NCBI GenBank assembly: GCA_911728455.2
Contig: OU452222.1
Span: 4,834,108-4,898,107 of the forward strand
From: Marthasterias glacialis
Lineage: Eukaryota > Echinodermata > Asteroidea > Forcipulatida > Asteriidae
Direction of reading: 5' to 3'
DNA length: 64,000 nt
Below the pieces are notes generated by a model. It did not search any database, had not been told where the DNA came from, and saw only the letters and a list, made by a program, of their open reading frames with translations. Shown in pieces: positions 31,438-44,500 of the stretch (position 1 is its first letter; each line of letters opens with the position of its first letter). The position numbers were made by a program, and so were the translations under genes.

Positions 31438-33741
31438 TTGTAACTTTTTTTTTTACAGCTTTCAGTGTTTGTTACTAATACTTGTATTGTCATTCACATC
31501 CAATTTGGCCTGTTCGCCCCAAAATGTGAAATAAGATGAAATAAAAATGGAAGAAAGAAAGGGGAAAAAAACGAGACGCAATGACTATCTTCTCCAAGCA
31601 CTGTCAGACAAACTGCATGTTTTTCATTACGTGGAAATGGCTTCATGCTTGAAGCCTTTCTCAGATTCAAATAGTTTAGCGAGAAATTAACCTCTTTCTC
31701 AAAAGACTACGTTACTTCAAAGAGAGTCTTTTCTCACAATGTTTTATACTATCAACAGCTCTGTTGCTCCTCACCAAGTAAGTTTTTATGGTCATTAATT
31801 TTTGGAGTAATTACCACAAGTAATTGTAGTCTTAAAACACACATCAGTAAATTGATAAAAATGCATCCTCTATGCAAATTTAAAACCTATCAATCGGTAG
31901 AAATTAGAAATGTAGTCAATTAGTAGAAATGTAATTAGTTATTAATCTGTACCAGCATTTAAGTATATGTGCAAAAAGAAATAATACGTGATCTGAATTT
32001 AATGCTGTACTTTCACAGGTCCTGTTTAAAGAGAAAACCGATGATTGGATATTGATGTGTCTGCCCTTCATGAGTTTTACATCAATCAAGTTGGTAACAC
32101 GCAGCATGAATCTTTGGATTTATAGCTGACAGCATACCGGCCCCCAGTGCTGTCTTTACATGTACCTTCCCAACCGTGTGATACGTTTTCTGTTGAGTTG
32201 CAAAGAGTTGAGGGTGATTGTAAAAAGGATCCCTTTTCGCCCCCCCGGGGTAGTTAAAATGCTGAGCTCGTGTTGTACACCGGTTTGACATTACCATCGG
32301 AACTGGTGGGGATCAGCAGGAAGGTGCTCACTTATGCTCAAGTCCGCTGGATTCTCTGAGATGTAAGTATAAAAGATGGTTTTTAAAAGTTATCCCTTAC
32401 CACCTCGACTCTTTATAGGCCAAATACATCATTGGGAAGATAGAAAATCAAAAACAGAGAGGTTCACAGATTTTCACAAAACTTACAAGGTATGAAGATG
32501 GTCATGATGAAAAACTACCCTTGAAATATATTTTTTTTGGCCTGAAATGCTGAAGTTTTTAGAAATGAGTAAATCAAATAGGTTTGATCTTCCGAGACGA
32601 AAACTCAATGTTCTGAAGCAATGAAAACATATGAGGGTGTTTTTCGCTTTTTTCTTCTTCTCATGACTCCAATGGCCAATTGGAGGTTAAACTTTCACAG
32701 GTTTGTTATTTCAATTTTCATGTATATGCTGGGCCGCACAAAGTGCCGATACTGACCTATGTTGTAAGTGGGCTTTAAAAATCCAACTTGATGTGTTCGT
32801 TTGATTGTGTGGTACCAAATTAAGGGGGGTAGGTAAATTCATGGAGGTGGTTAGACTTAATGGAGTGTGCTGGTAAACTGATTGTATATTTTTACAACGG
32901 ATCAGGCATAATCAGAGTCCAACATTTTAGGTCATGAGTGGCCATAATGTGGTGTTCATTTATTTATCAAAGATATGACCCCACTCTGACGTCTCCTTCA
33001 ATTTATTACCCATAAGAATGTCTCAGTTTTGACTTGGGCTAAAATCATGTGGTAAGTGTGTACATTAAACAAATTTAGGTAAACTGACGGTAAGTTGTTT
33101 TTCCTATTCATTCAGTCTGACCTTGTCATGAAAGTTACACCGTTTCAATGGCCCTGTAAATACTTAAATACCCATATTGTTATTATAATTTTTTTTTTTG
33201 TAAGAACCATTCACTATCAACAATGGATTGTACAGCAAAAAAAAAACTGATAAAAGACATTTCTTGCTTTTAAATCATTCTCTCATGCCTCACTTAAAGT
33301 TAAATGAATTGTTACCATTAGTGTTGAAAAGCCCAATTGCAAAAAAAAAAAAATTAAACAAAAAAAACAACAGCTTGAGGCATTTTTTAATGAAGCAAAA
33401 CACCAGATATGACCTCGGTAACTGCAAGTGAATAATGCCCTTTGAATTTCTTGAGTGGGGAGCTTTGCAGCAGGGGAGGAGTATTGAAATGAATTGAAAT
33501 GCCGGGCTGACCTGCTTGCTGAGTGTATAACAATGCAAAGCTTCAATGTTGTGAGAGTGGTTGCAAAACATAGAAGATCATCTGATGGCTTTAGAAACTC
33601 AACGATGCATTGCCTGCATTTGGATGAAAGTAACTGGGAGAACTTTTGGCCTACCACATTGTCATTAACTCCAGCTACACTGTATGTTTGTTGAGTGCCT
33701 CGGGCTGTATTTGGGAAATGCACAATTGATTTAGTAACCAA
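31438..33741. other. No gene recognised
   Basis: AT-rich with poly-A and poly-T tracts. The longest open frame (minus strand, 33283-33849) runs into the adjacent TIR element and shows no motif. Confidence 0.4.
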
Positions 33742-34496
33742 TAGACCGATTGCGCGACAATGTTTACATGAGGTCACGTGACCCCCTATCGGGTATGACG
33801 TCATACAGCTGGTGAAAAAATACGTGTAAAGAGATAGGCTGTGACACATAGTGAGTTCGAAAGTTCAGCCCCTTTATTTAAAGTAGTATGGTGTGGCATT
33901 AATTTAAATCACATCTCTGTTTCATAATTTAACAGAATTCTTCTGAAAAGAGGTTTTTTTGGCCATGCACTACCGGCGTTGGACGACTATTATGCAGCCA
34001 CCCGTCTGTTATTGTGTTTGTAATGTTGGCCTAAATCACTGTAAAAAAGGATAAACAACGTTGGAAAAGTGAGCATTAATACCTAGCCTTACAGAATTTC
34101 AAATAGGCAAAGGAATGACACAGTTTTGGAAAGCAATTTCTTTGGAGGATTTCAGCTTCAAAACTTTGAAATTTGAAAAGTGTGTGGTGATCGCGGTCGT
34201 CTGGCCTAACGTTCCGTCGTGCGCTGTACACATCGTGCACATTATTTTATATGGCACTTTTACAATTTTCAAGACTTGCTGGAACTGTCCTTACTGGCTG
34301 TATTCAGCCACTTGAAGGTCTTTGGTACAAAGTCTGGAATATCTTTCACAGATTTCGAGCAAAAAAAGCCTCAATCGAATAAACTAAATGCATTAATCAT
34401 CGTGTACCGTACCACCCTTTCCTATGGAGGATTACGTGTGTGTTTACATTTTTTACCCAACAGGGGTCACGTGACATAGGTCGCGCAATCGGTCTA
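33742..34496 (+). mobile_element. ~750-bp TIR family, copy 2 (best preserved ends)
   Basis: Left TAGACCGATTGCGCGAC is the exact reverse complement of the right GTCGCGCAATCGGTCTA apart from spacing. The interior is collinear with copy 1. A long GGTCACGTGAC inverted pair sits inside each end. Confidence 0.85.
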
Positions 34497-34589
34497 TTAC
34501 CCATCGCATATCCTGGGTACAGACGTTGACAAGTACTTAATTGAATTTATACTCGACTCATTATAGAAGTACATTCGGTTTGTGGTAAC

Positions 34590-34940
34590 ACCAATAATAA
34601 CTTAGTACTTATGTGTATATAGCCCATTTTACAATAACGTCTCAATGCGCTTTACATTAGTGCCCTGGTCATTGGGCCAATAACATTCCTGTAATCTTTC
34701 TCAGCTCTCTGGGGAGTATACAGCCCCAAGTTGCCATGGCGCTCTGAAGGCTTTTTCAAACACAGTATCAACCTCTACATACCCTCGCAGTGGGTAAAGA
34801 GAAGCAATTATATAGTAAAGCGTCTTGCTCAAGGACGCAAGTGTCACGACGGTGACCTGAACCAGCATCCTGTTGACTTGAACACCAGAACTTGAGTCTG
34901 GTGTAGTGGATTGCTCAGCCTTGACACGCTACATGACATG
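34590..34940 (-). mobile_element. tRNA-Leu-derived SINE
   Basis: Read on the minus strand, the head (about 34935 to 34850) resembles tRNA-Leu with a CAGACTCAAGTTCTGG anticodon arm and a B-box-like GGTTCAGGTCA. The body has CTTGAGCAAGAC, then GGGGCTGTATACTCCCCAGA, and the tail region ends near AATAATAAC at 34590. Similar copies are at 13620-13790 and 47040-47225. Confidence 0.7.
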
Positions 34941-34959
34941 TGAATATATCCTACTTTTC

Positions 34960-35205
34960 TGTGTAGATTGTTCTTGTGAGAACTTGTCCTGCTATTTATT
35001 CTACTAGTACCGTAGAGTAGATTTTGGAATTCGGGGGAGACTACTTTATAGTTCTGAAAAGAACTGTCCTGCTTATTAAACTTTGTACTACTACATGGGG
35101 AGGTACATGTAGGAAATTGGCAGGGCCTACTTCTTTTGCTTAGTGGATTGAAGGGGACTTCTCGTGATTAACTTCACTGCCGCAGAGTGAGTTATTGATT
35201 GGTCT
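34960..35205 (-). mobile_element. Dispersed repeat (GACAAGTTCTCACAAGAAC family)
   Basis: Reverse-complement copy of the nested repeat at 14545-14855: GTTCTTGTGAGAACTTGTC, CTGAAAAGAACTGTCCTGC, CACTGCCGCAGAGTGAGTT. A third copy is at 42995-43215. Confidence 0.65.
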
Positions 35206-35263
35206 CTCTAAAAGGGAATGGTGGTGGTGGCGGCGTCAGGGGATCGCTCGTCTTAACTGGCCA

Positions 35264-36015
35264 CAGACCTATTTCGCGACCCACATCACGTGACCTGTAG
35301 TGGGTATTGAATGTAAACAAACACAACATGCTCCATAGGAAAGTGCTGTATGGTACATGACGGTTGTTGCATTTTGTTTATTCGATCGAGGCTTTTTTTT
35401 TTTCAAAATGTGTAAAAATTAATCCTGAGTTTGTACCAGAGACCTTCGGCTGGCTGAATAAAAGCCAGTAAGGACAGTTCCAGCAAGTCTTGAAAATTCT
35501 ACAGGGAATGTATATGTTCACAATGTGGCAGTACTGGTTGCACGACGGATTGTTTGGGCCAGACAACCGCGATCTTGTACTTTTCAACACAAGAGTTCCG
35601 CAATTTTAAAGCTGAAATCATCCAAAGAAAAGGCTTTCCAAAACTGTGTGATTCCTTTGTCTATTTGAATTTCTGCAGAACTGGTCCTTGCTTTATGCTA
35701 CAAACAAAATAACAGGCGGGTTGCTACATCGTCGTCTGACTCCGACGCATAACTCAAAAATAAACACCATTTGTAGTAGAATACTGGTAGTTTATGAAAC
35801 AGTAATGTGATAGAATTCAATGTCACAACATACATATGTACAACTTTAATAAAAGAGCTTAGTAGCTGTGTTATTGTTACCAAAAGCCGACTGTTGATGT
35901 GACTCTGTCGGCCACAGCATGTATTTGCACGTAGTTTGCCATCAGCTGAGACGACGTAGTACCCACTACAGGTCACATGATGACATGTAGACGTTGGTCA
36001 CGCAATTGGTCTATT
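35264..36015 (-). mobile_element. ~750-bp TIR family, copy 3 (diverged, reversed)
   Basis: The left end AGACCTATTTCGCGACC and right end GGTCACGCAATTGGTCTATT are inverted. Interior words (TTATTCGATCGAGGC, AGCAAGTCTTGAAAATT, TGCACGACGG) are the reverse complement of copies 1 and 2. Confidence 0.7.
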
Positions 36016-38719
36016 GTACTCATCGTGTATATAGTTGACTCACACACACTGACTTTACAATGTACTTGGATGTGCACACTGTGTGTAAGCATGTATAGAT
36101 CTAATGAATATTCATAGCTGGACTGCTGCAACATTAAAAGTTTAGGATGTCACACATGTAAGTCCAAGGATTAAAAGGCTGGTGATTTTCGTTTTTCATT
36201 TATCGTCACTAATCCTTGATGGATTTCTTTGCTCAAGGTATCAAATGAAAGCTAATATTTGTTCCTACCCTGTGAAATAAAACTATGAGATTTTAATTAA
36301 ATTTTGACCGAGAAAATCGCCCTTAAATCAGTCAATGCATCTTTAAAAGATACTGTCAAGTTATAACAATCGGGGCATTTTTTTTAACAATCAAAAAATG
36401 ATACAACAAATTGGAATTAAAATCTAGTCCCCGACATTTTTGTCGTCCAATAAGAAATCTTTTCTGGAACACTTAAGAGAAATTGAAACTTGGTACAATT
36501 AAATAAAAAAAAAATTCAATTTTGTGGCAAAACCGGAGGGGGACCCTGGGATGATTTGTTCAATTAACAGCTTTGATGAGCCAGAGGAAATCCAATTTAT
36601 TAGTTTTCTATGTTAGTGTGTTTTGTATGTTTCTCGGTCGCAATTCGGTCCTTTAAGAAGTTTTAAGAAAATTGCAAATTTCTAACCACTGAAACTGCGT
36701 ACAACTGTTTGCAAGATGCAAACAACTTAATCCCTGAAGAACCACTGGTTATACACATAGGTGTTAACCACACTAAGTAATTCTTGAACAAATTTGATAA
36801 AATCTTGTGTAAACATTGTTAGTTGATAAAGGAGTGTGTGGCAACTCAGGATTAAAGTATGACAGTCCCATACATGTATTTTGGATGAATTTTGTAGATT
36901 CGTAGGATCACTTCTGAATTTTGAATTTTTTATATTTCCGAAATGTTTTTTACTCCTGTCCATACAGGTACACCCAGTGGGGGGGGGGGGGGGGGGGGCG
37001 AGGGGGGTCCAGGGGAGGTAGCGCCACCGACGTTGGGACGTGTCCCATTCCTGTCGTGGAGGGAGAAGAAAGCACACGGCACCAGAGTACACACATCTCT
37101 CGTTATTACGTAAAAAAAATTGGCGCTGTGTCACTCGATTTGTTTATATGCCTAGTAATAGTATGAGTATGACTGCCTGAGTGTGCTTACAAAGTCAGTC
37201 CCAGCCAAGGATCTTAAACAATGAATGTTAAGCACTGGGGTGGGTGGGTTTTTTTTTACGGCCAAAACAATATAGCGACCTCAAACTGTATGGACGACTG
37301 CACTCCGGGATTGCACTGCCCAGGGTCTGGCCGGCAGTCACTGGCATGGCATTATAAACAACGATACGGCCCCCTCGTTAAGCCAGGCACCGGACTAAGA
37401 AAAACCGTTGGAGTTAAACCATTTTGACTTTTGCAGTGTTCATAAATGTGGACAAAAACGGTCATGTTGAACCTGACGGATTTCCTTTAAACGACTCTGG
37501 AGTGAAGATCAGACTTTTGGTGATCCTTTCAAGGATTAAAAATGAAATGTTAAAAAAGCGTTTTTACAAAATATGTCGTTTTTGTGGGAGAACTATAGGG
37601 GAGTCATTGAAGGTGCTATTACTCGGTAAATCCATTCGAGCATTCGGTTACGTGCGGGATTCACTGCATGATAGAACGAAGAAAATACAGATTATTTTCT
37701 AGAAATGCTCTTTCGATGCTGCACTAATTTACATGCATGATATATGACAACGGATTGAACAACGTCTGTGAAAACCAGAAAACATTAAAAAAAAAAATTA
37801 CTTTAAAAGTAATTTTTGTTTTACTACTATTTAGCACACCCCTTTTTTATGAATAGAAGAGGCACACAGACCGTAGTCGCGCTCCTCCGCAAGTTGACCA
37901 TGCCATTTGAAACTATTCAACTCTGTAGTTTCCCCAGTCTTTGGAACACCTTTTTCACTAACCAATAGGGACACTCTGCTGTGGCTCAGGTTCATCTACG
38001 TCATTATTAGAAATTCCATCCAAGTGTGTGTGCTGGGCCTTTTGGTCATGTGCCCTGGGCCATTACATTGTATTGTACTATTGTGTATGTGTGGGTTATT
38101 GTAACTGGGTCCTGTCAAGGTGGTCTGTTCTGTGTGCATGGGACTGCCTACCTGTGGGTAACACAACCGTAAGTAGTTTATTTTACTTTTAAGGCCCCAT
38201 GACCCACTTCAACCAGTTGCCCGCCGGGATTATTATTATTTTTTTTTTGTCCCGTCCCCCTAAAACTAAAATTGGGGTCTTCAAGTTCTGTTTTCTTGAC
38301 TTTGACAGTATTTTTAGCCAGAAATAATTTAGTGGAAGATTGGTACTGGTAATGAACTTCATAGTCTGTAAGTTTTTCAGACTGATACTAAAAAAACAAA
38401 TTTGGATGAATACCGATCCTGTATTCAACCTTTCAGATTTCCCGAATCTATAACATTCATGGCAATGAAGTAACTTGCCGTGGCGAGATTATTTATTATT
38501 TTGCTTATATGCCCCTTTAATGCTTCTGTAGAATGGTCAGATGGCTCTATGGTCGGATAGTAGGAGGGTTGTTATTTCACACTATAAGAGCTTGGCAGAG
38601 CGCTGGTGCTTGGGCTGAGCGCTTCCCTTCCCCAATCCATTCCTTTTTGGGGTCAACAGGTTATGTCTACTAGATGGTGTTGAACTTTGTTATTTTTCAA
38701 GTGCCCCACAATGGTCCAT
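36016..38719. other. No gene recognised; poly-G run and a repeat fragment
   Basis: A 20-base poly-G run lies at 36979-36998. CAACCAGTTGCCCGCCGGGA at 38198 and GGTCGGATAGTAGGAGGGTT at 38550 match the two ends of the repeat at 47738-48405, so 38195-38570 is a short member of that family. No exon was found. Confidence 0.45.
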
Positions 38720-39077
38720 CAGGGCTCGAAATTTACACTGGCCCACAGGCCCGAGGTCAGTGATTTTAGCATCAGGCCAGTAAACTCAAGACCTGCGGTA
38801 TTGTGTTTTCTGTCCAAATGAAGAGTTCCAGTCTGATAAATATCTTTTGATTCTGTTAAGTACTGAAGAATACTTACCCATAAAACAAGCATGACGTATG
38901 AGATACATTTTCTCTTAGTGCTTGTTCAAATTAAACACAGATCAATGTTAAACTGTGTAGGTATTTTTTTTCTTCTCTCATTTCAATTCTGGTCTTGTAC
39001 AAACAATTTTAGTCCAGTGAAGATTTTTAGCTACAAGTCCTGCGGTCTTGTGGATTTTCCCCCCAAATCGAGCCCTG
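38720..39077. mobile_element. CAGGGCT-ended TIR element, second copy
   Basis: Ends CAGGGCTCGAAATT and ATCGAGCCCTG. The flanks TCCAT and TCGAT agree at four of five bases, consistent with the 5-bp duplication seen at the 28976 copy. Confidence 0.75.
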
Positions 39078-39301
39078 TCGATGGTGGGAAGTTGAACTCC
39101 TTAACACTGATTATGCCCGTTTACCTGACCCATACTAAGCTTGAACAGTTTGGCAGAAAGAGCCTTTTTTTACCAACCATGGAGCTTTGTGCAACAGATT
39201 CAAATATGTTATGTAAACAACAAATTGTTGTTGTTTACATGTATGTGTTTGGTGGGGAAAAAGACTTCTTACTCTTTGAACAATTTATTTTGTTTAATTA
39301 T

Positions 39302-39540
39302 CAGTGGCGGAGCTAAGGGGGGCCTGATACGTGTCCCCCCCCCCCAACAAAAAATAAATAAATGAAATTCCAGTGCCCTCCCAAATGCCCCCCCCCCTAA
39401 AAAAATGTAGATACATGTAATTCATTAAAAAACATAGTACATGTACCTGGACCCCCCATTGAAAAGCAATGCTTCTCCCCCCCCCCCCCCCCCCCGTTCC
39501 ACCCCCCCCCCCCATTAAACAAATCCTGGCTACGCCGCTG
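39302..39540. mobile_element. CAGTGGCG-type TIR element with poly-C tracts
   Basis: Ends CAGTGGCGGAGC and GGCTACGCCGCTG are imperfectly inverted. The interior has four poly-C tracts of 8 to 19 bases. Confidence 0.6.
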
Positions 39541-40733
39541 TAAATGATTTTATAAAAAAAACATAGCACTTGGATTTCTTTTAATGGTATTTTCTTTGGG
39601 GGGGTTTATGGAAAAATTTTGCCAACTGTCATTTCCTTTCGGGGGTGGGTGGGTGGTATGGAGGCCAGTTTTGACAACTACCAGTGTTTTCCCCCACCCC
39701 CTACATGTATGTCAAATTACCAAAGTAAAAAATGTCCAGGACTGAAAGACAAGCGCCCCCAGCTCTCATCTCCACTGTAAAAAATAAATCTACGAATACA
39801 ATTGCCAATTTGATGGCTATAATGATCTGTGCTCATCCAGCCAATTTTTGCCTTGAAAAATTAATCCAAATGTTGAATTGCTATTTTTTTTATGATGTCT
39901 GATGACTGGTAGTTATTTGCGCCTCGCCGATCTGTCTGCTGAAGGATAGAAAAGAGGATTACATGAAGACAAAACTGATAATTTGACAAGCATAGTTGTT
40001 CATAAATGAAGTCATTACCTCAAAGCCCCAACGCTTTTTGGCTGAGAAACTTTGCCTGCTGTCCATTTCACAATAGTAATAGACTAAATGGTGCACTGAA
40101 TGTTTCTCCAAGACCAAGCTGATTTTACCTTGAAAAATGAAACCAAATGTTGAATTGCTATGTTTGTATGACCGATGACCAAAGTAATAAACTTTCGAGT
40201 GAGATATCAAACGAAAAAAAAAATCATCAACAAATAATGACAGAGTAATTAGTTAAAATTGTGATTTTTTTTTTTTGGAGCACAATATATCAACCCTGCG
40301 TGCTGCCTGCTCAATTTCAGCAGCTGGGTGCCTTGCGACACAGAAACAAAATGCAGGTGAAATGACATTGTAATATAGGCCGACTTCTGGGTACCAACAG
40401 CGGGCATGGCCGCCGTACACATTTTCTTGTGGGATGGTTGGCTTGGATAATCATTTCAAAAACACCATTTTTTACAGCCATCTAGAGGTCAAAGCGCATT
40501 TAAAAAATTTTATTCGTTATAAAATAACACGCTCTTCTAAATTTGGAATCCATTCATTTTCAACGTGAAATTGGCTTGAGCGCGGATCATATATCTTTAA
40601 GGGAAAATCAAAGAAAATTCAGTCAGCAAAATAAATCTTCGTAAAGATGTTTCTGTTCTACTTGATTTTGTCCTTTGTTTGCCAACTGAGGCTTAAAGTG
40701 CCGACTGAGAAAATAATTTGGGGGTGCTACACG
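39541..40733. other. No gene recognised; diverged direct repeat
   Basis: TTGCCTTGAAAAATTAATCC plus ATGTTGAATTGCTAT near 39846 recurs as TTACCTTGAAAAATGAAACC plus ATGTTGAATTGCTAT near 40125, a diverged direct duplication. No exon. Confidence 0.45.
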
Positions 40734-41328
40734 CAGTGGCGTAACTAGACATTTTCATTGGGGAGGGGGCAGGTGGGGGCAAACATTTAATTTTTGGGGG
40801 GGGGCAAAGAAGTACAAATTACTTGATGCTTACCATTCGCTAACTATGTTGATAGTAGGCACGAAGTATTGCGAAAACGTCTCAGCACTAGGCAGAGATG
40901 GGAAGAATTGGTGCAAGCTACCAGTACCTTTTCCACTGGCCATTTTTGGTTTTTTGAATCTCCGTTGCGCATCTGACTACATATACATTGTATCAACGGA
41001 GCTAATGGTCTGTGTTAAGACCATGTATGATGTAACATCAGCTTCGTGACTTCCAGTGACCCTGTAACCGCGAAACCGGGACCGGGAAATACCGGCAATT
41101 ACGATCTCCGGCACGTTTCCGTCGATTTGTTATGACTGGGCTATAAAGTTCACAAACTGATATGAATGACAGTTTTACTTTTTACGACAGGACTTTATGC
41201 ATGACAAATTAAACAATTGATATATTTAAAAAAAAAAAACTTTTCTGTGATTTCATAGGGGGGGGCAAGAGTTCTGGGTGGGGGGCGCAGGCCCCCCTGC
41301 CCCCCCCCCCCCTCTGGTTATGCCACTG
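40734..41328. mobile_element. CAGTGGCG-type TIR element, ~595 bp
   Basis: Ends CAGTGGCGTAACTAGA and TCTGGTTATGCCACTG are inverted, each followed inwards by a G-rich or C-rich tract (GGGGGAGGG, CCCCCCTGCCCCC). The interior has a small open frame without motifs. Confidence 0.7.
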
Positions 41329-41475
41329 GCTAAACCCATGTGGTTGCTACACCCTTGTTTGTTTGTTTATTTAATACACTATAAGGCATTCATTCCACTC
41401 TGAATGAATCCTAAACTGTTTGATATTAAAATGGATGTGCTTTTGAATTTCTAGCCAGCTACAGTACAGCACACC

Positions 41476-41574
41476 ATGGCGGGCACAACCCTAGCTAGTT
41501 TTATCACAGATATGGATAACGAGACGAACTCGACAATCGTCATGAGAGATGAGAGCCCACCTCAGTACATTCAG
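41476..41574 (+). CDS. Gene 2 coding exon 1
   Basis: Encodes MAGTTLASFITD then MDNETNSTIVMRDESPPQYIQ. Start context CACCATGG is strong. The exon ends CAG before GCATGT, the same GC donor as gene 1; the nearby GT would again create an in-frame TGA at the junction. Confidence 0.8.
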
Positions 41575-44500
41575 GCATGTATATTGTTAACCAGTTGCCG
41601 CTGGGATTCTCTTTTTGTTTTTTCCCATCCCCCTGGCGGGATTATTTTGTCGGAATTGCCGGAATCACGTTTCTTTGAGAGTACCACTGGCGCAAAGAAA
41701 CCCTGACTTGACAATGCCGACAGAGCGAAGAGTCTCTTTATTGGAGCTTCCGTTTTGTTTTCTCAACCCCAAAAATGTCAAATTCACACATCATGTATCC
41801 CGTACACCAAATGCGCATCATTTATCTGATTTGGGGGGGGGGCCACTTGTGGTGCATTCAGTTATTTGAATAGACCTTTCTCTTGCAACGTCACAGCCAC
41901 GAATTTTGCCAAGCACGGTCGGCAAAAATACGGGCAGCCTTCACTGCAAAATAATACAACAGTTCATTAGTTGGCAAATAATGCTATCGAATTAACGCCA
42001 AATTACTGATAAATAAAATATCTTATCCAAAACGAAAAGTAAATTTATACTTCATATAAAAAGGTTTAAAAAAAAAAAAAAATTATAAAAAAGGGTAAAT
42101 TTTTATCAAGCCAGTTTACACATTTTGTGCCACTCAAGGCCTCCCATACAAAATGGTGGTCACTGTTTGTAAACAAAAGAAAGGCCTATCAGCACCAAAA
42201 GAGCACCATACTCGAGTGTGGTGCTCTTTTGGTGCTGCACATCAAAACATGAATGCGAATGAATGCCATTTTTGCATTCAAAAGCTGTGTTAAGCGCTAG
42301 TATCCGCCACAAATGGGCGCTCGTGGCACTGACATTCCCACTGTTTTTACGGCAGGTATGCAGAGTTATAAATATGAGACCCATTTTACGTAGCATCTTG
42401 TAAACTTTCACAAAGTGCTGTGGCGCTTCCCTGCAGCCATCCATGCGAGAAGTGGCACTGCGTTCCCGAAGATGTAACAAAGGTGTTCTCCCTGACTCTT
42501 CAACATTTGATTTACAGGATCTTAAGCTGGCCAACAAAGTCATTCTGACCTCATTGCTAGCCTTCATCATGGTGGCCATGGGCTGTGTAGTCACCCCTGA
42601 TGACTTCAAAAGGGTGGTAGGTCCCACTTATTTGTTGATTGATTTATTTGTTTACAATCATCTTTATTGAGAGTGGCTCATCCAGCACAGCCGATCATTT
42701 TGAGCTTTAATTACACAAAAAATGAAGTGAACTGGTTAACCAGATAAAGCCACCCATTCCTATTTTTGCATCCTTGTGGAGACTTCTTGTGTGCTTTCCT
42801 TTGTCCCTGTACTTAACATCCTCCCATAGACTCTGTACACACAATTCCTTGTGGAGCAGCCCTCTCTTTAGAAATTCCCTACGGAGACACATTGTTCCTT
42901 GCGTTCCCTTTTGTGTAATGTCTCCATAAGGCAGCGAATATCTATCCAGTGTTCTCGGATGTGCGAAGTTTCAGAATTTTGTGAACGATGAGATTTTACC
43001 TGGATTGTTGAGACCAATACATCTCACTCCAGGGCAGTGAAGATCGTTTACGAAAAGTCCCCGATCCACTTAGCAAAAGTAGAAGTCCCCCAGTTTTCCC
43101 TATCTACTTGAGGTAGTAGATAAACAGCAGGACAAGTGTTTATCAGAGAAGAAGAAACAACTTATTATCACACAGGATCATGTCATTACCTCAAACCTTA
43201 TATTGATACTCGCTCGTGCAATGCCTAAAATCACATATATAGTGTATTGTTGTTTTCAGTTAAGTCGACCCGTTGGCGTTTTCATCGGATTCTGCTCCCA
43301 GTTTATTGTCCTCCCCCTGTCAGGGTTTGGTTTGGCCCACGCCCTGCGTCTGAAAGCTGGTTATGCATTGGGAGTCTTGGTCACAGTCACTTGCCCCGGG
43401 GGTGTCACCTCCAACTTGTATACCTTTTGGAGCAGTGGGGATGTTTGTCTCAGGTAAAACATTTAACTATAAAATTATTAAAAGAAACATTACTTTGTAC
43501 TTTGTATGGACACAAATAAGTTTACACTTTTTTTTTTACAGCCCTTTATAAAAAGGTTACAAAATATTTGAGCCTGTGAGGATACTTTTTGCAAAGAAGC
43601 TTGTTAATTGCCTCGCGTTTTGACCCAAGAAGGGTCTTTCTCATAGAAAGACCCTTCTAGGGTAAAACCTTGAGGCCATTAACAACTCTTTGCTTTTTTT
43701 TTAGACCACATGTCCTTTTGGTTGGTAAGCACTCAGGATACTTTTATGTGTAATTGTTTGGTTTGAAAAGCAAACACCTGTTGCACAAAAAAATGATGCG
43801 CACCGTGGCTTTCATTGTAAGTTGCTTCCTCCTCCCCTACCCCCTTCTGCCAGTGGCAGAAGCAGAATGAGTGAATGCATCTGGAAGGTGTCTAGAATGT
43901 AATAAAAAAAAATTGACTATTTTTTATTTGCTTTCCTATGGACCGAATTCACCTGACGTCATCATCACGATAATCTTGGTTGCGCCATTTTGGGAGTCAA
44001 TGTCACTGTGTGTTATACTGTTTAGTGCGTATTTTAGGCTTTGGGCGTGGCACACGCTTGCCTGTTGAGTTCCTAAAATGGTGAGCGTGGCACAGTCGCA
44101 GGGTGTGACGTGCAAGGGGTCTGTAAGTGTTGCACATTGCATGGCTGTTCCAAATGGAGACTTTACGATTTTAAACGACGTACTCCGTAATTCCCCATCT
44201 TTTAATATGTGGCTCTGAGCATGCACACATTTCTGATGTTGACAATGAACTTCCCAGGGGTGTGTTCCGATTGCAGGAATGTTGCAAATGTCCGCCAACG
44301 CTTGCAATTACTGGTGGAACGAGCGACATGCCACCAACGTTGGGGAATGTGAGCAACAGACGGCAAATGTATTTTCTGAGATGTTTGCTGGCACTTTAAC
44401 AATGGCAAACATTTTTAAGAAGGAACAAATTTATTGGCATGGCTGAGAGTCGCCGTATATTGACATCGGTCATGTGAGTTTTACGCTCAGGTAATTGTTT

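Noticed and set aside
33283..33849. 188-codon minus-strand frame
   Set aside because: It runs from unique AT-rich DNA into the end of a TIR element and has no recognisable motif.
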